From the NCBI RefSeq assembly GCF_016804325.1, contig NZ_CP043627.1, forward strand, positions 5,005,001 through 5,069,000: a DNA stretch of 64,000 nucleotides. The letters run 5' to 3'. The position numbers were made by a program, and so were the translations under genes. Source of the DNA: Methylobacterium aquaticum (GTDB lineage: Bacteria > Pseudomonadota > Alphaproteobacteria > Rhizobiales > Beijerinckiaceae). This document shows, in pieces, positions 57,577 to 64,000 of this stretch. The notes beneath the pieces are model-generated. The model was not told the origin of the DNA. It ran no database searches and worked only from the letters and a program-made list of their open reading frames with translations. Numbering within the stretch: position 1 is the first letter of the stretch; every line of letters starts with the position of its first letter.

Positions 57577-57801
57577 ATGGCCGACGCCTCTCTCGACATC
57601 GCCGAGCAGGTTGCCCGCGTCATCCGCTCGAACGAGGAAACGCAGAAGTTCATCGCCGAGCAGCGCAAGCTGATCGCCGAGGCGGCGAAGCTGGAGCGTG
57701 ACCGGGTGCTCGCTCCCTGGCAGATCGTTGCCGCCACTGCCGCGGCAACAGCGGCGCTCATCGGTGGCACCGTCGCAGTCGTGAAGCTCTTCCTTCCTTG
57801 A
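57577..57801 (+). CDS. Small one-helix membrane protein with coiled coil
   Basis: A 74-residue protein. The first 45 residues form a charged coiled coil (DIAEQVARVIRSNEETQKFIAEQRKLIAEAAKLERDR), followed by one helix (IVAATAAATAALIGGTVAVVKLF). GGAGGG lies nine bases before ATG 57577; an in-frame ATG at 57559 has no ribosome site. I do not recognise the family; such proteins also occur in prophages, but no phage genes are nearby. Confidence 0.6.
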   Translation: MADASLDIAEQVARVIRSNEETQKFIAEQRKLIAEAAKLERDRVLAPWQIVAATAAATAALIGGTVAVVKLFLP

Positions 57802-58066
57802 AGCCTGGCCGACTTCGGGAGCAACTCGCGAGTTCGGCCGATCCCGACCCGCAATCCTAGTACGTCCCGACTCTCGCACTTGAGCAGGGATCGACGCCAA
57901 TCCCATGGCGCGTGCGGTGGCGCACCCATCGTCAAGCGGTGGCCCCTGACCGCCGGTTGCCTCGCCGCCCCGAACGGAGCATGACGGCGCCCGGATTCGC
58001 GCAGGGCCCGCCCGCCCCGCGGGTTCGCCGCGTCCCCGCCGAAGCGTTCCCTCCAGAAGTGCCCGC

Positions 58067-58798
58067 ATGAGCGTCGTCACCCGCATCGCCCGCAGCCGGG
58101 CGGCCCAGGAGAGCCTCGGCTTTCTCGGCGCGAGCTACCTGAAGCTGGTGCGGGGCACGAACCGCTTCAGCCTCGATCCGCCCGACGCCTATGACTGGCT
58201 GACGCCGCTGCGGCCGTTCATCATCGCGATGTGGCACGGCCAGCACCTGATGGTGCCGTTTGTGCGCCGGCCGCAGGACCGGGCCGCCACCATGGTGTCG
58301 CGCTCGGTCGATGGCGGGGTGAACACCGCCGTGCTGGAGCGGATGGGCGTGCGGGTGATGCGCGGCTCGGGCGCGCGACGCGCGAGCGACATGTGGGCCA
58401 AGGGCGGCGTGTCGGCCCTGCGCGGCTGCCTCAAGGCGCTGGAGGACGGCGAATCGGTCGCCTTCAGCGCCGACGTGCCGAAGGTGTCGCGGCGCTGCGG
58501 CGAGGGCATCGTGCTGCTGGCGCGCCTCTCCGGCCGCCCCGTCGTGCCGACCGCCGTGGTGACGAGCCGTTACATCCAGTTCGACAGCTGGGACCGGGCG
58601 AGCCTCGGCCTGCCCTTCGGCCGCGGCGTGATGGCCTTCGGCAAGCCGATCACCGTCGCCCGCGACCTCGATCCGGCGGGCATCGAGGCGGCGCGCCTGC
58701 GCATCGAGACAGACCTCAACGCCGTCCATGCCCGCGCCTTCGCGCAGGTCGGCCGGGTCGATCCGGTGCATACCCGAAACGGGGCGCCGGCCCGATGA
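58067..58798 (+). CDS. DUF374 lysophospholipid acyltransferase-family protein
   Basis: A 243-residue protein of the LpxL-like/DUF374 group. It shows the acyltransferase His in IIAMWHGQHLMVPF and the later motif SADVPKVSRRCGEGIVLLARLSGRPVVP. There is no clear N-terminal signal. Its stop overlaps waaA by four bases (ATGA), and waaA overlaps lpxK, so the three act together in lipid A or Kdo lipid building. The exact substrate is unknown. It is usual for this gene to precede waaA in the order. Confidence 0.85.
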   Translation: MSVVTRIARSRAAQESLGFLGASYLKLVRGTNRFSLDPPDAYDWLTPLRPFIIAMWHGQHLMVPFVRRPQDRAATMVSRSVDGGVNTAVLERMGVRVMRGSGARRASDMWAKGGVSALRGCLKALEDGESVAFSADVPKVSRRCGEGIVLLARLSGRPVVPTAVVTSRYIQFDSWDRASLGLPFGRGVMAFGKPITVARDLDPAGIEAARLRIETDLNAVHARAFAQVGRVDPVHTRNGAPAR

Positions 58799-60099
58799 GC
58801 CGCCAGGATGTGCCTGCTCTGCTGCGCGTCTACCATTACGGGCTGATCGCCGGCGAGCCGGCGCTCGCGGGGCTGCTCGCCTGGCGGCGCCGGCGCGGCA
58901 AGGAGGATCCGGTGCGCCTGCCCGAGCGCACCGGGCGGCCCGGCAAGCCGCGGCCCGCCGGCCCCCTGGTCTGGGCCCATGGCGCCAGCATCGGCGAGGC
59001 CCTGTCGCTCATCGGCCTCGTCGAGCGCCTGACCCGGCGCGGCTTCACGGTGCTCGTCACCTCCGGCACCCGGACCTCGGCGGCCCTGCTCGCCCGGCGG
59101 CTGCCCCGCGGCGCCCTGCACCAGTTCGCGCCCCTCGATGCGCCGCGCTACCTCGCCCGCTTCCTCGACCATTGGCGGCCGGACCTGGCGCTCGTCGCCG
59201 AATCGGAATTGTGGCCGAACACCATCCTGGCCTTGCACGAGCGCGAGGTGCCGCTGATCCTGGTCAACGGACGGATGTCCGAGCGCTCGGCGCGGGGCTG
59301 GTCGCGCACCCCGAAACTGTCCCGGGCGCTCCTGTCGCGCATCGCGCTCTGCCTCGCGCAGACCCAGGACGAGGCCGAGCGCTTCGCGCGGCTCGGCGCC
59401 CCCCGGGTCGAGCTCGGCGGCAACCTGAAATTCGACGCAGCGCCCCCGCCCGCCGATCCCGAGCCGCTGCGCCAGCTCGCCGACGTGATGACCGGCCGGC
59501 CGGTCTGGCTCGCCGCCTCGACCCATCCGGGCGAGGAGGCCGCCGCCACCGCGGCCCACAGGTCGCTCAGGCGCCGCCATCCCGACCTCCTCACCATCGT
59601 GGTGCCGCGCCACCCCGAGCGCGGCGCGGCGGTGGCCGCCGACGCGGCGGCGGCGGGCCTGCGGGTCGGGCGCCGCGCGACCGGGGGGCAGCCGCACGAC
59701 AAGGTCGAGTTCTACGTCGCCGACACGGTCGGCGAGCTCGGCCTGTTCTACCGGCTCTGCCCGCTGGTCTTCGTCGGCGGCTCGCTCGCCCGCCACGGCG
59801 GCCAGAACCCGATCGAGCCGGCCCGCCTCGGCGCCGCGATCCTGTACGGGCCGCATGTGCGCAACTTCGCCCAGGTCTACGGCGCGCTCGACCGGGCCGG
59901 CGGCGCCCGGATCGTGCGCGACGGGCAGGAGCTGACCGCCGCCATCGACCAGCTCCTCGCCGACCCGGTCGCCCGCCAGGCCATGGCCCGGGCCGGGGCC
60001 ACCGCGATCGAGGCCGCCGGCGGCGCCACCGACCGGGCGATGGCGGCGATCGAGCCCTTCATCTGCCAGCTGAAGATCGCCGGCCGGTTCGCCTCGTGA
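58795..60099 (+). CDS. waaA: 3-deoxy-D-manno-octulosonic acid (Kdo) transferase
   Basis: A 434-residue GT30 glycosyltransferase that adds Kdo from CMP-Kdo to lipid A precursor at the inner membrane. Family motifs are VWAHGASIGEALSLIGL with the catalytic Glu, VAESELWPNTI, LVNGRMSERSARGW, LAASTHPGEE and VFVGGSLARHGGQNPIEPA. The N-terminal anchor is weakly hydrophobic. It is coupled to both neighbours by four-base overlaps. Confidence 0.94.
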   Translation: MSRQDVPALLRVYHYGLIAGEPALAGLLAWRRRRGKEDPVRLPERTGRPGKPRPAGPLVWAHGASIGEALSLIGLVERLTRRGFTVLVTSGTRTSAALLARRLPRGALHQFAPLDAPRYLARFLDHWRPDLALVAESELWPNTILALHEREVPLILVNGRMSERSARGWSRTPKLSRALLSRIALCLAQTQDEAERFARLGAPRVELGGNLKFDAAPPPADPEPLRQLADVMTGRPVWLAASTHPGEEAAATAAHRSLRRRHPDLLTIVVPRHPERGAAVAADAAAAGLRVGRRATGGQPHDKVEFYVADTVGELGLFYRLCPLVFVGGSLARHGGQNPIEPARLGAAILYGPHVRNFAQVYGALDRAGGARIVRDGQELTAAIDQLLADPVARQAMARAGATAIEAAGGATDRAMAAIEPFICQLKIAGRFAS

Positions 60100-61070
60100 T
60101 CCGGGCGCCGGACTTCTGGTGGCGGGAGGAGCCGGCCCCGGTCGCCCGGCTGCTCGCGCCGATCGGTGCCGTCTACGGCGCGCTCGCCGCCCGCCGGATG
60201 GGGCGGGCGGGCGTCGCGGCCCCCTGCCCGGTGGTCTGCATCGGCAACTTCACCCTCGGCGGCGCCGGCAAGACGCCGACGGCTTTGGCGGTGGCGGGCC
60301 TGCTCCACGATCTCGGCCGGCGGCCGGTCTTCCTGAGCCGGGGCTATGGCGGGCGCCTCGCGGGCCCGGTGCGGGTCGAGCCTGCGCGCCACGGCGCGGC
60401 GGAGGTCGGCGACGAGCCGCTGCTGCTCGCCCGCGCCGCCCCGGCGATCGTCGCCCGCGACCGGGTGGCGGGGGCGCAAGCCTGCGTGGCGGCCGGCGCC
60501 GACATCATCGTGATGGATGACGGGTTGCAGAACCCGAGCCTCGCCAAGACCCTGGCGATCGCGGTGTTCGACGGCGCGGTGGGCCTGGGCAACGGGCGGG
60601 TGTTTCCGGCCGGGCCCCTGCGGGCGCCGGCCGCGGCACAGTGGGGCCGGGTCCAGGCCGCCCTGGTGATCGGCGACGGCGCACCCGGGGCGCGGGTGCT
60701 GGCGGCGGCGAAGGCGCGCGGCCTGCCGGGCCTGCGCGGCCGGCTCGTGCCGGACCCCACGGCGGCCGCGGCCTTGCGTGGGCGCCCGGTCCTGGCCTTC
60801 GCGGGCATCGGCCGCCCCGAGAAGTTCTTCGCGAGCTTGCGCGAGATCGGGGCCGACCTGCGCGCGACCCGGTCCTTCCCGGACCATCACGCCTTCACGG
60901 CCGCCGAGGCCGGGGCCCTGGCGGCGGAAGCCGAAGCCAAAGACCTCGTGCTGGTGACGACCGAGAAGGACCGGATGCGCTGGCCGGCCGGGCTGCCGGT
61001 GGCGAGCCTGCCGGTGGTGCTCGCTCTCGACGAGCCCGAGGCCCTGGGCGACCTGCTACGCGGTCTTTGA
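60096..61070 (+). CDS. lpxK: Tetraacyldisaccharide 4'-kinase
   Basis: A 324-residue membrane-associated P-loop kinase that phosphorylates the 4' position of the lipid A precursor. The N-terminal helix region is PDFWWREEPAPVARLLAPIG; the Walker A motif is GNFTLGGAGKTPTALAV; FLSRGYGGR, VMDDGLQNPSL and TTEKDRMRW are family signatures. The GTG start overlaps the waaA stop (GTGA). Its last 15 bases overlap the end of the convergent DUF2093 gene. Confidence 0.95.
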   Translation: MIRAPDFWWREEPAPVARLLAPIGAVYGALAARRMGRAGVAAPCPVVCIGNFTLGGAGKTPTALAVAGLLHDLGRRPVFLSRGYGGRLAGPVRVEPARHGAAEVGDEPLLLARAAPAIVARDRVAGAQACVAAGADIIVMDDGLQNPSLAKTLAIAVFDGAVGLGNGRVFPAGPLRAPAAAQWGRVQAALVIGDGAPGARVLAAAKARGLPGLRGRLVPDPTAAAALRGRPVLAFAGIGRPEKFFASLREIGADLRATRSFPDHHAFTAAEAGALAAEAEAKDLVLVTTEKDRMRWPAGLPVASLPVVLALDEPEALGDLLRGL

Positions 61071-61292
61071 GCCCTGGTGCTGGGGGCTCTGGCGCAGCCG
61101 CACCATCACGGCGTCGGGATCGGCATAGGCCTCCTGGCGCTCGACGCTCCAGTAGCGCAGGGCGTCGAGGGGGATCTCGACCCCGGTCACCGCGCAGCGG
61201 ACGAACCGGCCGGGCTTCACCACCCGCAGGTTGCTGTCGCCATATTCCACGACGGCCTCGCCGGACCCGCCGCGCTCGAACCGTCCGAGCAT
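61056..61292 (-). CDS. DUF2093 family protein
   Basis: A 78-residue protein of the alphaproteobacterial DUF2093 family: MLGRFERGGSGEAVVEYGDS and the core FVRCAVTGVEIPLDALRYWS are diagnostic. Function unknown. The ATG at 61292 has AAGGA upstream; a longer frame from 61382 lacks family sequence. Convergent with lpxK, overlapping it by 15 bases. Confidence 0.83.
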   Translation of the reverse strand: MLGRFERGGSGEAVVEYGDSNLRVVKPGRFVRCAVTGVEIPLDALRYWSVERQEAYADPDAVMVRLRQSPQHQGSKTA

Positions 61293-61414
61293 CGAAACTT
61301 CCTTCTCGCCTGAAACACCGCGGGTGTAGGGCGCGCGGCGCGGCTTGTCGACGGGCTCGACGGCGGGCGCCGAGGCCGTCATGATCGGTCACCACCGCAA
61401 TCCCCGGAGCCGGG

Positions 61415-61813
61415 ATGGACCCGACCGACACCCTGTTCTCCGCAGCCCGCGCGGCCCAGGCCCGGGCCCACGCGCCTTATTCGCGCTTCCGCGTCGGCGC
61501 CGCGATCCGCGACGAGGCCGGCGCGGTCCATGCCGGCTGCAACGTCGAGAACGCCGCCTACCCGGTCGGCACCTGCGCCGAGGCCGGCGCCATCGCGGCG
61601 ATGATCGCGGGCGGCGGCCGGCGCATCGCCGCGATCCTGGTGCTCGGCGACGGCGAGGCGCTGGTCACGCCCTGCGGCGCCTGCCGGCAGCGCATCCGTG
61701 AATTCGCCGCCCCCGACACGCCGATCCACGTCGCCGGGCCGCAGGGAGTGCGCAAGACCTTCACCCTGGACGAGCTGCTGCCCGCCTCGTTCGGGCCGGA
61801 CAACCTCGCGTGA
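61415..61813 (+). CDS. cdd: Cytidine deaminase
   Basis: A 132-residue zinc hydrolase turning cytidine and deoxycytidine into uridine forms. The catalytic Cys-Ala-Glu and the two zinc Cys are visible in CNVENAAYPVGTCAEAGAIA and TPCGACRQRIREF; FRVGAAIRDEAG is the substrate strand. Length is that of the homotetrameric small type. Its stop overlaps the GTG start of the next gene, so the two are coupled. Confidence 0.95.
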   Translation: MDPTDTLFSAARAAQARAHAPYSRFRVGAAIRDEAGAVHAGCNVENAAYPVGTCAEAGAIAAMIAGGGRRIAAILVLGDGEALVTPCGACRQRIREFAAPDTPIHVAGPQGVRKTFTLDELLPASFGPDNLA

Positions 61814-62646
61814 GCGCGCCGCCCGACGATCCCCGAGTGGCCGAGGCCGCGGCCTTCCTGCGGATGCGCGGCGTCGACGGTCCCTTCGCGCTCGCCCTCG
61901 TCACCGGCACCGGGCTCGGGCCCCTGGCGGACAGGGTCGAGGATCCGGTCGCCGTCGCTTACGGCGAGATCCCGCATTTCCCGGCCTCCGGCGTCTCGGG
62001 CCATGCCGGGCGGCTGGTGGCGGGGCGGCTCGGTGGGAAGCCTGTGCTGCTGTTCCAGGGCCGCGCCCACGCTTACGAGCATGGCGACGCGGCGGTCATG
62101 CGGGTGCCGGTCGGCGTGGTGGCGGCCCTCGGGGGCCCGCCCCTCCTCCTCACCAACGCGGCCGGCTCGCTCCTGGCGGAGGCCGGCCCCGGCCGCCTCG
62201 CGCTGATCACCGACCACATCAACCTGTCGGGGATGAACCCGCTCATCGGCGAGCCCTCCGATGCCCGCTTCGTGCCGATGGTCGATGCCTACGATCCCGG
62301 GCTCCGGGCGGCGCTGAAGGACGCCGCCGGGCTGAGCAGCGTGCCCCTGCACGAGGGCGTCTATGCCTGGTTCTCGGGTCCGAGCTTCGAGACCCCGGCG
62401 GAGATTCGGATGGCAAAAACCCTCGGCGCCGACCTCGTCGGCATGTCGACGGTGCCGGAGGTGATCCTCGCCCGCTTCTTCGGCCTGCGGGTCGCGGCGC
62501 TGTCGCTCGTCACGAACTACGGCGCGGGATTCGCGGCCGGCGCCCCGCATCACGACGAGACGAAGCGGGTGGCGGCGGACGCCGCGGACGATGTCGGGCG
62601 TCTGGTGACGGCGCTGCTCTCCGGCGACTTCCTGAGGTCGACCTGA
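61810..62646 (+). CDS. punA: Purine nucleoside phosphorylase
   Basis: A 278-residue trimeric-type phosphorylase (family 2). Phosphate and base-binding motifs: LVTGTGLGPLAD, QGRAHAYEHGD, LLTNAAGSL, FSGPSFETPAEIRMAKTLGADLVGMSTVPE and SLVTNYGAG (Asn for the purine). The GTG start overlaps cdd by four bases. With cdd and deoA it releases bases and pentose phosphates from nucleosides. Confidence 0.94.
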   Translation: MSAPPDDPRVAEAAAFLRMRGVDGPFALALVTGTGLGPLADRVEDPVAVAYGEIPHFPASGVSGHAGRLVAGRLGGKPVLLFQGRAHAYEHGDAAVMRVPVGVVAALGGPPLLLTNAAGSLLAEAGPGRLALITDHINLSGMNPLIGEPSDARFVPMVDAYDPGLRAALKDAAGLSSVPLHEGVYAWFSGPSFETPAEIRMAKTLGADLVGMSTVPEVILARFFGLRVAALSLVTNYGAGFAAGAPHHDETKRVAADAADDVGRLVTALLSGDFLRST

Positions 62647-62675
62647 CGCCGATGAAGAATCCCTTCCCACCCACG

Positions 62676-62797
62676 ACCTCATCCTGAGGTGTTAGCCGAT
62701 CAAAGATCGGCTGACCTCGAAGGAGGGCTCCAGTTCGCTCGGAGACTTCTGGAGCCCTCCTTCGAGGCTCCCTTACGGTCGCACCTCAGGATGAGGT
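62676..62797. repeat. Intergenic palindromic repeat, family A, copy 2
   Basis: A 122-base element with the same ends (ACCTCATCCTGAGGTG and its complement) and the same inner hairpin as the copy at 48669-48797. The hairpin loop differs most between copies. It lies in the 232-base gap between punA and deoA. Confidence 0.9.
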
Positions 62798-62878
62798 GAG
62801 AGGGTGGGACAGAAAGATGCCCACACCACTGTCTCCGCCGACCGGACACGCTCTGCTCTCTCTCCCCGGGACCGCCCC

Positions 62879-64000
62879 ATGACGCTGCTGCCGCAGGAAC
62901 TGATCCGCCTCAAGCGCGACGGCCACGCGCTGCCGCCCGAGGCCATCGAGGCCTTCATCGCCGGGCTGACCGCGAACCGGGTCACCGAGGGGCAGGCGGC
63001 CGCCTTCGCGATGGCGGTGTTCTTCCGCGGCCTGTCGCTGCCGGAGCGGGTGGCGCTGACCCGGGCAATGATGCGCTCGGGCACGGTGCTGACCTGGGAC
63101 CTGCCCGGCCCCGTGGTCGACAAACACTCGACCGGCGGCGTCGGCGACACGGTGAGCCTTCCCCTTGCCCCGATGATCGCCGCCTGCGGCGGCTTCGTGC
63201 CGATGATCGCGGGCCGCGGCCTCGGCCATACCGGCGGCACCCTCGACAAGCTCGACAGCATCCCGGGCTACGTCTCGCAGCCGGATGTCGATCTGTTCCG
63301 GCGGGTCACCCGCGAGGTCGGCTGCGCGGTGATCGGCCAGACGCCCGATCTCGCCCCCGCCGACCGGCGGCTCTACGCCATCCGCGACGTCACCGGCACG
63401 GTCGAATCCCTCGACCTGATCACCGCCTCGATCCTGGCGAAGAAGCTCGCCGCCGGGCTCCAGGGCCTCGTCATGGACGTGAAGGCGGGCTCCGGCGCCT
63501 TCATGGCGCGCACCGAGGAGGCGCGAGGCCTCGCCGAGAGCCTGGTCACGGTGGCGAACGGCGCCGGCCTGCCGACCCGCGCCCTCCTCACCGACATGGA
63601 CCAGCCCCTCGCCTCCGTCGCCGGCAATGCCGGGGAGGTGCTCTACGCCATCGACTACCTGACCGGGCGCCGGCGCGAGCCGCGCTTCCACGCGATCACC
63701 CTGGCGCTCGGCGCCGAGATGCTGGTCCTCGGGGGCCTGAGCCCCGACACGACCGAGGCCACGGCGCGCCTGGAAGAAACCCTGGCCTCCGGCCGCGCCG
63801 CCGAAACCTTTTCGCGGATGGTGGCGGCCCTCGGCGGCCCCTCCGACCTCGTGGCGCAGCCGGAGCGCCACCTGCCGGCGGCCCCCGTGATCCGCCCGGT
63901 TCTCGCGCCGCAGGCAGGCCGGGTCGCCGCCATCGCCACGAGGGCGGTCGGCGTCGCGGTGATCGGCCTCGGCGGCGGCCGCACCCGCCCGGAGGACCGG
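62879..64000 (+). CDS. deoA: Thymidine phosphorylase, cut by the window end
   Basis: The first 374 residues of a phosphorylase that normally has about 440. It opens with [21 protein letters not shown], followed by the phosphate-binding [23 protein letters not shown], the [19 protein letters not shown] motif and [12 protein letters not shown]. It converts thymidine to thymine and deoxyribose 1-phosphate. The last part, the C-terminal domain, lies outside the window; the frame is open to base 64000. Confidence 0.95.
   Translation, partial: MTLLPQELIRLKRDGHALPPEAIEAFIAGLTANRVTEGQAAAFAMAVFFRGLSLPERVALTRAMMRSGTVLTWDLPGPVVDKHSTGGVGDTVSLPLAPMIAACGGFVPMIAGRGLGHTGGTLDKLDSIPGYVSQPDVDLFRRVTREVGCAVIGQTPDLAPADRRLYAIRDVTGTVESLDLITASILAKKLAAGLQGLVMDVKAGSGAFMARTEEARGLAESLVTVANGAGLPTRALLTDMDQPLASVAGNAGEVLYAIDYLTGRRREPRFHAITLALGAEMLVLGGLSPDTTEATARLEETLASGRAAETFSRMVAALGGPSDLVAQPERHLPAAPVIRPVLAPQAGRVAAIATRAVGVAVIGLGGGRTRPEDR

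Noticed and set aside
48669..62797. CRISPR-like repeats
   Set aside because: The repeated units are long isolated palindromes in different gaps, without regular spacers or cas genes.

Overview
The window is ordinary chromosomal DNA of a very GC-rich alphaproteobacterium of the order Hyphomicrobiales, most likely Methylobacterium or a close relative. This is inferred from gene order and protein character, not from a database search. The grounds are the cluster fabD-fabG-acpP-fabF-mltG-yicC-gmk, an NAD-linked formate dehydrogenase operon (fdsGBACD), an aa3 oxidase operon in the alphaproteobacterial order, MbfA and DUF3126/DUF2093 proteins, and many GC-rich intergenic palindromes. I saw no rRNA, tRNA, CRISPR array, transposase or prophage.

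Layout. 1-4.1 kb: a photoreceptor kinase fusing a photoactive-yellow-protein domain to a bacteriophytochrome, then a stand-alone dihydrolipoyl dehydrogenase-type flavoenzyme. 4.2-11.3 kb (minus strand): guanylate kinase (frameshifted), YicC, MltG and the fatty-acid genes fabF, acpP, fabG, fabD. 11.9-17.8 kb (plus): rpoZ with a clear terminator, a bifunctional RelA/SpoT enzyme and ftsK. 18-24.2 kb: small membrane proteins, DUF3126 plus cysE, an OmpR-type regulator, and a receiver-DUF3369-histidine kinase hybrid. 24.6-26.7 kb: a TadE/TadG pair. 26.7-34.1 kb (minus): fdsGBA-fdhD-fdsD with a LysR regulator upstream. 34.4-41.2 kb (plus): coxB-coxA-ctaB-small membrane protein-ctaG-coxC, then DUF983-SURF1. 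41.3-45.4 kb: a class A penicillin-binding protein (two frameshifts) and an unknown exported protein. 45.6-50.9 kb (minus): an alcohol dehydrogenase and a flavin monooxygenase behind a textbook sigma-54 promoter, with an AcoR-type enhancer-binding protein upstream. 51-54.8 kb: an orphan CheZ, a small exported protein, and an IclR regulator divergent from a FAH hydrolase and an SDR. 54.9-57.4 kb (minus): glcF, and mbfA preceded by a 44-bp perfect palindrome. 57.6-64 kb: a small membrane protein, DUF374-waaA-lpxK (lipid A/Kdo), DUF2093, and the nucleoside-salvage genes cdd-punA-deoA, the last cut by the window end.

Most striking points. The PYP-phytochrome kinase keeps both chromophore sites (p-coumarate Cys68 and biliverdin Cys154). 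The sigma-54 promoter fixes the start and regulation of the monooxygenase operon. The palindrome touching the mbfA ribosome site looks like two Irr-type boxes placed head to head. Intergenic gaps hold at least three families of long inverted repeats; one roughly 125-bp family has two copies, one between the sigma-54 promoter and its probable enhancer sites, the other inside the nucleoside operon. Four frame breaks in two conserved genes can each be repaired by one G or C in a G/C run, which points to homopolymer errors in the assembly rather than real pseudogenes.
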